This document shows positions 58,863 through 64,000 of a DNA stretch of 64,000 nt, in pieces. The stretch is from positions 25,406,869 through 25,470,868 of the forward strand of contig NC_088779.1 of NCBI RefSeq assembly GCF_954871325.1, in the 5' to 3' direction. This DNA is from Gordionus sp. m RMFG-2023. Taxonomy: Eukaryota; Nematomorpha; Gordioida; Chordodea; Parachordodidae. Position 1 is the first letter of the stretch. Each line of letters opens with the position of its first letter. The notes below the pieces were generated by a model. The model ran no database searches. It was not told where the DNA came from and worked only from the letters and a program-made list of their open reading frames with translations. A program made the position numbers and the translations under genes.

Positions 58863-60230
58863 TCATGGTGAAGTTCTATTATTGGGGACAAATTTTTTTA
58901 CAAGTTTACAAAGATATTTATATAGTAGGGAGCGTTTTAAAACCTTAATCACTTCTTCCTTATAAACAGGATTTATTATTACGTTAAGGTAGAAGGCTAA
59001 AGATACATACATATACTCTAAGAGTGTACAGGCAGCGAAAGCGATATCAAAATCTATAGTTGAGAATAAATGATCATATAAGTCTACAGTTGTTATATAG
59101 ATCGAAACCGGTAGCAAAAAAATAACAAATTCCAGCACCAAAATAAACAGCAGGTTAAGACCTATGTTGATATCTTTGCGTTTCTTTTCTAACTTACTCG
59201 TAATAGAGTTGTAAGGCAATTGTGCTTGAAGAATTAAATTGTATACCAAATGTGTGTTGATTAGTTTGGATATAGTCATCATTTTATTTTTATTTTGAAT
59301 GTTAGGCGAATATAATTCCATAATTTCAGAAGCCTTTAATTCTTTTTGTACAGCATTATCACTTTTTATTGCGTTAACAGCTACCACTCTTGTTGTATTT
59401 GATACAGTCGGAAGAGAAGGCGAATTAACCATTCTCATTCTCCAATTTGATAAGGACTTTTGGCGCTTGAGAGAATAGTAACTAAAAATTATTATCGTAC
59501 AAACGGGTATGAATTTGGTAAAAAATTCTCGAATAAATCCATATTTAATCCAGCGCCATTTGGCGGCAGGAGTGTAAAATGCAAATTGCCTAGTGTAGAT
59601 TGTGAAATTGTGGGGTTCGCAAATATAATTGATCTTAATATTATCAAACCACCATCCTGAAGGTAAAAACCAAAGCAGGAGATAAGAAAAGCTCATGCAC
59701 AATAGTACTCTCACTCTAAATACAGTAAAATAACGTCTAAATAAATGTGGATACACGGTGACCATCATCTGCGATAAGGCGAGAAAAAGGTATATCATAA
59801 AGGAAAAATTTACAAAGGTTTTCGCCAATGGAAAATGATAACTTGACAGGTATTCTTTCCAAGGTCTCTCTAACCAAAATGTAGCCATATGAAATTCTGC
59901 CACAGTATCCAAGATAGGGTAGAGAAGCATAAAAAAGCAATTTACGATGTTGATTGCATAAAATGCTCTGCTCAATTGTACCGTAATGTATAAATGTTTG
60001 TTTTTCAACGCAGCATACAATCCTGTCCCATTACCTATTATGCTTATAATAAGCAGGACAGGAGATAAGCATATAAAAATAATTTTAAGACGCCTGTCGG
60101 TGGGAATCAAATTTTTCCATATGCCGCAATAAATAACCATATCTACTTTTTTAAATGCATTGTGAAATTTGTTCTGATGGTTAATCAAATCATTCAGGTT
60201 GGGTATGTTTTCTGGAAATCTCCGCAACAT
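58863..60230 (-). CDS. divergent class A G-protein-coupled receptor, intronless
   Basis: A seven-helix receptor of the rhodopsin class, plasma membrane. The open frame reaches 60380, but I start at the ATG at 60230 (MLRRFPENIPNL; 455 residues) because the upstream codons are low-complexity and the ATG is kept in the decayed duplicate. Helix 1 (about 49-75) has the conserved GN in IISIIGNGTG; helices 2-5 lie near 80-105, 128-150, 162-182 and 230-252. A long third loop (253-337) leads to helix 6 (FVIFLLPVSIYI, Pro conserved). Helix 7 (378-402) ends LNVIINPVYK, a shortened NPxxY. The DRY box after helix 3 is replaced by MMVTVYPHLFRRYF. Overall shape recalls peptide (FMRFamide-type) receptors, but the ligand is unknown. 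Confidence 0.85.
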   Translation of the reverse strand: MLRRFPENIPNLNDLINHQNKFHNAFKKVDMVIYCGIWKNLIPTDRRLKIIFICLSPVLLIISIIGNGTGLYAALKNKHLYITVQLSRAFYAINIVNCFFMLLYPILDTVAEFHMATFWLERPWKEYLSSYHFPLAKTFVNFSFMIYLFLALSQMMVTVYPHLFRRYFTVFRVRVLLCMSFSYLLLWFLPSGWWFDNIKINYICEPHNFTIYTRQFAFYTPAAKWRWIKYGFIREFFTKFIPVCTIIIFSYYSLKRQKSLSNWRMRMVNSPSLPTVSNTTRVVAVNAIKSDNAVQKELKASEIMELYSPNIQNKNKMMTISKLINTHLVYNLILQAQLPYNSITSKLEKKRKDINIGLNLLFILVLEFVIFLLPVSIYITTVDLYDHLFSTIDFDIAFAACTLLEYMYVSLAFYLNVIINPVYKEEVIKVLKRSLLYKYLCKLVKKFVPNNRTSP

Positions 60231-61127
60231 ATTCTTTAATTGTTTTTTTCGTATTATATATTTAAAAAATTTATAATTATAGTAAAATATAAATAAGATC
60301 AATTTCACAATGAAATAGTAATTACCTTTGGGGAAAAAAAATCTTGCTTTCCTAGAAATTTTAAGATGATGAATTCTCATTCAATAGGAAATTTAATTAT
60401 TTAGATAACAATAATATTGGTGTCGAGATTCAAAAATATAATAGTATATTATTTAAATAATTATTTAGATTATTTTTCTAAAAAATTACTATTGCCACCG
60501 TACAAATATTTTAATGATTTTCTTCCATCAAATAAATATCTATATAAGGAAGAATCAAAATTATTGATTGATAATAATCCTTAAAATATTTTGGCCCAAT
60601 ATGCGCACCTTTTGGTAATTATACGAGAATCATATGATAAAATGGAATTTAATTTAAGGATTTAACACTAAATCTTTCCTACAAATTTTGAATCATTAAT
60701 ATTTTCAGATTTACAAAAATTTTGTAAATTTAAAAAATTTTTGATATAATACATTTTGAGAATTATTATAAAAATTTCATGAATTTTTCTAATAATGTTG
60801 CGTAAATTTCTTTACTAAAATTTAGTGAGTTTAGGGAAGTAACAAAAATATTAAAATTATAATGGGACAGAATAAGTACCATTTATGTTTATTCTGAGTA
60901 ATAAGGTTTAGACGACTTCCTAGCAAAGAAAATCGAAGGTATTATGGGAGGATGAGTATCGCATTATTCACTTGAATTCTTAAAGAACGGGTCTTAGGTC
61001 AACATTCAACTACCTGATTGGGATTTATCTCAGGCTTGCATCTCTTTGATGAAATGCGAGATTGATAAAAGAAAAAAATTATTAATGTTCTTTATAATTA
61101 ATATACTCTATATATTAGAGACTAGCA
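60231..61127. other. upstream region of the GPCR gene
   Basis: AT-rich presumed promoter and 5' UTR; 60231-60490 is duplicated at 56140-56440. No repeat or other gene seen. Confidence 0.45.
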
Positions 61128-61767
61128 GTGCAGGCCCGGACCAAAGCAATTTTTTTTCAATACCTTGAACAGGCCGAAATTTTATTTTTCCTTACACCCG
61201 GACCGGGCCAAATAGTTTAAATACAATATATTATATATAAAAATTGTATAGAGAATGATATATCACATTTATTCACTTCTAATATTCTAATTTCCATTTC
61301 AAAACCATATATGTCTCTCGTTAGAAAATACTTTAATAGTAAATAAGAGAAAACTAAAATTTTCTTTCTAATTTTTCATTAATCATTATAATTTTTATTT
61401 TTGGGTAATAATTATAATTCTTAGTATATTAGGTGAATAAAATAGTGATTATAGGAGACTAAAAATTACAATTTTTATTTTTAGCCAATAATCTTCATTT
61501 TAGAATAAAGATAATTTTAAAATTAGAAATTAAATGCTTTATATTAGCTGAATAACGAATTGCAAAATATGGAATTGGTATATTTTATCGAGCCAAAATT
61601 AAACCTATTACATTAAAAATATTTTATACCCCTGGGCCTGACCAAATTTTTTTCTATAGAATCTATTTTGCCTTGGCCGGGCCTAAAAATATAAAAATTT
61701 ATGTAATCCGGGCCGGGCCGAATTTTTTTTATAAAATCCTAAGCCGTGCATTGGGACCTCTGAAGGG
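61128..61767. mobile_element. MITE family B copy, long form
   Basis: Starts near GCAGTGCAGGCCCGGACC and ends TGCATTGGGACCTCTGA, inverted relative to each other, with GGGCCGGGCC motifs near both ends and an AT-rich centre. The right part (61420-61767) matches 62831-63138. Confidence 0.6.
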
Positions 61768-62150
61768 CTTTAATATTCATTTCTCTCCATCGCTGACGAG
61801 TTATCCATTTCGTCATAGGGATGAAAGATTGATTATATATCCGCCTTTTGCGCAATCCCTCTCGCAGTCTCCTGTCAGAGGTTCTCAAGCTTCATAATAG
61901 GATCCAACAAATATTTTATAAAAAGCTACCAGAGCATCCTTCTCTCTACGCGCTTTACAAAATGTCATATATTGGATCTTTGCGCAAAGGCAGCATCGAA
62001 ATCAGCATTCTCAGTGTACCTGGAGGATATCTTTATCTACGATATTAGCGAAGAGGCGGTAGCCAAGAACACCTCAAATCTAGTATAGAAAGACCGAAGG
62101 TCCTCACTATTAACAGAGGGTTTTATTGCCGTTCCTTTAACTACATGGAA
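61768..62150. other. coding-like island, not resolved
   Basis: A GC-richer patch with overlapping open frames on both strands. Plus 61848-62048 includes QQIFYKKLPEHPSLYALYKM and GSLRKGSIEISILSVPGGY; minus includes FCKARREKDALVAFYKIFVG and, in another frame, TENADFDAAFAQRSN. Composition suggests a true exon or recent gene remnant, but strand cannot be decided and no family is recognised. Confidence 0.35.
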
Positions 62151-62627
62151 ATTTTACTAATTTTCAGTTTAAAAGTTGACGGGGATAACTGTGGCAGACT
62201 GAAATTACTGCTCAACTCTTAAAAACAAGTTGTATAAAAGTAACTTATATTATGCACATTATCTGTAAATAATATACATTTAAACATATACCAAAAACCC
62301 CAATCAATAGTTTTTTTACAACCTCTAATTATTTAATAATTTTATAAAATTAATTAATATTCTTAGAATTGACTCTTAATTTTCACTATAATAAATCCTG
62401 AATCAATAATATTTTCTGCTTTATTAAAAATTTGGCAAATTTGATGAAAATTATGCCTATTGCAAATTTTTATAATTAATTTATGAGACTAATCCTTATA
62501 ATTTTTTTTTATTTTAAGACAATCAAATATACAACATTACAAAATAAAATACATTTCCCCAAAAATGAACACAAATGTACTCTTTTTTTTGGTATTTAGG
62601 AAATAATATATCTTAGAATCTATTGTT

Positions 62628-62830
62628 GTTAAACGGCTAGATTTTTTATAAACGACTAACCAGATATTTTAGCCAAAAAATGTTGCGCATGCCTGGAAAA
62701 TTTGCTCATAGATGGCAGAAAGGTTAATATATCTAAACGAAATCTTGAGGGTTACATTATATATTTTTTTATCTAAAATATTGAGTTAGCCCTTTTTGAA
62801 AATTAAGCCGTTTAATAACACTGTTAGAAT
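62628..62830 (-). mobile_element. MITE family A copy nested in a family B copy
   Basis: Ends TTGTTAAACGGCTAG and AAGCCGTTTAATAACACTG are inverted; the core appears reversed as GCTCATAGATGGCAGAAAGG. It separates the left part of a family B copy from the portion at 62831-63138. Confidence 0.7.
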
Positions 62831-63138
62831 AAGGATAATTTTAAAAGTTATTCGATATTAGATGATTTATATTAGCTGAAAAAGAATCATAAAAATGACG
62901 AATTAATATATCTTATCGGTTCGAAATGTTTTTTTAAAAAAACCTAATTTCATAAAATATATTTTACACTTAGGCCAGGCCGATTTTTTTTTATAAAAAA
63001 TAATACGGGCCGGGCCGCGCAGAGCCTGAAAATATAAAACCCGGTCAGGGCCAAATAATTTAAAGGTTTAAATAATTCGGGCCGAAATTTATTTATTTTT
63101 TAAAAATCCCGGCCTTGCAAAGGTTCTCTGCATGTCTC
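62831..63138. mobile_element. MITE family B copy, right part
   Basis: Matches 61420-61767, including TTTATATTAGCTGAA and several GGGCCGGGCCG motifs, and ends CCTTGCAAAGGTTCTCTGCATG, the family terminal repeat. Confidence 0.6.
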
Positions 63139-64000
63139 TGATAAATATTGATAAATAATATACAACTTACAGGGTTTTACATTCAAATAAGGAAAAGTGT
63201 CTATCATAAGATCAAAAGATTAGATTAAAAAAGGAAAAGTGTCAATCAAAAACAAGAATAGTAACAAAAGCTTAAAGCCTAATCAGAAAGAAAAAGTGCC
63301 TCTTAAAAAAGGTAACGGTCCAGTTAAAAGAGGAAAAGATCAAAAAAAGAAAATCGTATTTTAAGATATTTTAAAAAAAATTTAATTTTCTTTTGTTGTC
63401 AATTTTTCTTTCTTATTTCTATCTTTTTGGCGATCTCTTTTTAAACCCTTTATAGTCCTGCGAGCTAATTTGACATCATCAACTTTCTATTTTATAACCA
63501 TCATGAACGCGGAATGATTTAATTTGATATTAAATTCAATATTATTTAATTAAATCTCAGGGCTTAATATAGGATTTTGCTTATATTTTATTATTTTTCG
63601 TCATTTTTATGTTACGATTTTTGCCAAATTACAAACGTTTATATTTCTTTTAGTTTTTTATGTTAAACTTTCTAACTTACTATTACTATTTGATTGCATA
63701 TTGAATCAAATAATAATTATTATAATGCTAATAATTTTTATTCTTAAGAAAATTATTTTTGTAATGCGCCCACATATATCAAATAAATTTTGAATTTAAA
63801 ATTTTCTATCTAATAAAAAAAATTTCTACACATTGAAATTGTTACAATTTACTCAATTATATTAATCGTTTGGTAATAGTGTATACTTTTTAAAGTAAAA
63901 TAAATTTGAACTATAATGTCAAACGATAAGTAAATTAGTATAATAATATCTATCTTTAAAAATTAGTATTTATTTAAGCATTCAATCTTTTCTTGTGATT
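63139..64000. other. intergenic stretch at the window edge
   Basis: 63200-63355 is purine-rich with a loosely repeated AGGAAAAGTGTC motif. The rest is AT-rich with no gene seen. Confidence 0.4.

Noticed and set aside
60231-60380. 50-residue N-terminal extension of the GPCR
   Set aside because: AT-driven low-complexity residues; the internal ATG at 60230 is the one conserved in the duplicate at 56140.

Overview
The window is eukaryotic nuclear DNA from an animal. It is very AT-rich, and nearly every confident host gene is split by canonical GT-AG introns that are mostly only 35-48 nt long. A rhodopsin-type GPCR, two BLOC-1 subunits and a lysosomal alpha-L-iduronidase point to a metazoan. The tiny introns, compact proteins and heavy load of DNA transposons would fit a reduced or fast-evolving animal lineage (for example a mesozoan), but the species cannot be named from sequence alone.

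Host genes found by conceptual splicing: a 3' terminal exon ending in a membrane anchor (284-534, +); alpha-L-iduronidase (IDUA, 5 exons, 5520-10991, +); BLOC1S1 (4 exons, 14826-16558, +) followed 181 bp later by intronless tRNA-His guanylyltransferase (THG1, 16740-17978, +); aspartyl aminopeptidase (DNPEP, 11 exons, 22718-28008, -), divergent from a BLOC1S5/Muted-like gene (28547-29041, +); an unrecognised terminal exon (33551-33753, +); a small secreted two-cysteine peptide gene (38499-38899, -); a small spliced gene candidate (55161-55555, +); and a divergent class A GPCR (58863-60230, -) with a decayed duplicate of its 5' end at 55910-56440.

Most of the rest is transposable elements. At least eight hAT-type elements or remnants are visible. 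Four have clear target-site duplications (11386-14099, 35264-36240, 43835-45696, 30847-31694), and a fifth (3755-5480) sits 39 bp upstream of the IDUA start codon. Others are at 8330-9625, 20572-21862, 24970-26540, 39220-39760 and 46069-49335. Two dispersed non-autonomous families recur across the window. Two large inverted-repeat elements carry minisatellite arms: a foldback element at 40715-42600 and a Mutator-like one at 51445-54490. One fossil LTR retrotransposon (30477-32942) hosts a nested hAT element, and a related solo LTR lies in a DNPEP intron.

IDUA acts in lysosomes, BLOC1S1 and BLOC1S5 belong to complexes that build and position lysosome-related organelles, and DNPEP is a cytosolic peptidase. 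Their proximity is notable but no operon-like organisation is proven; only BLOC1S1-THG1 are close enough (same strand, 181 bp) to suspect joint transcription.
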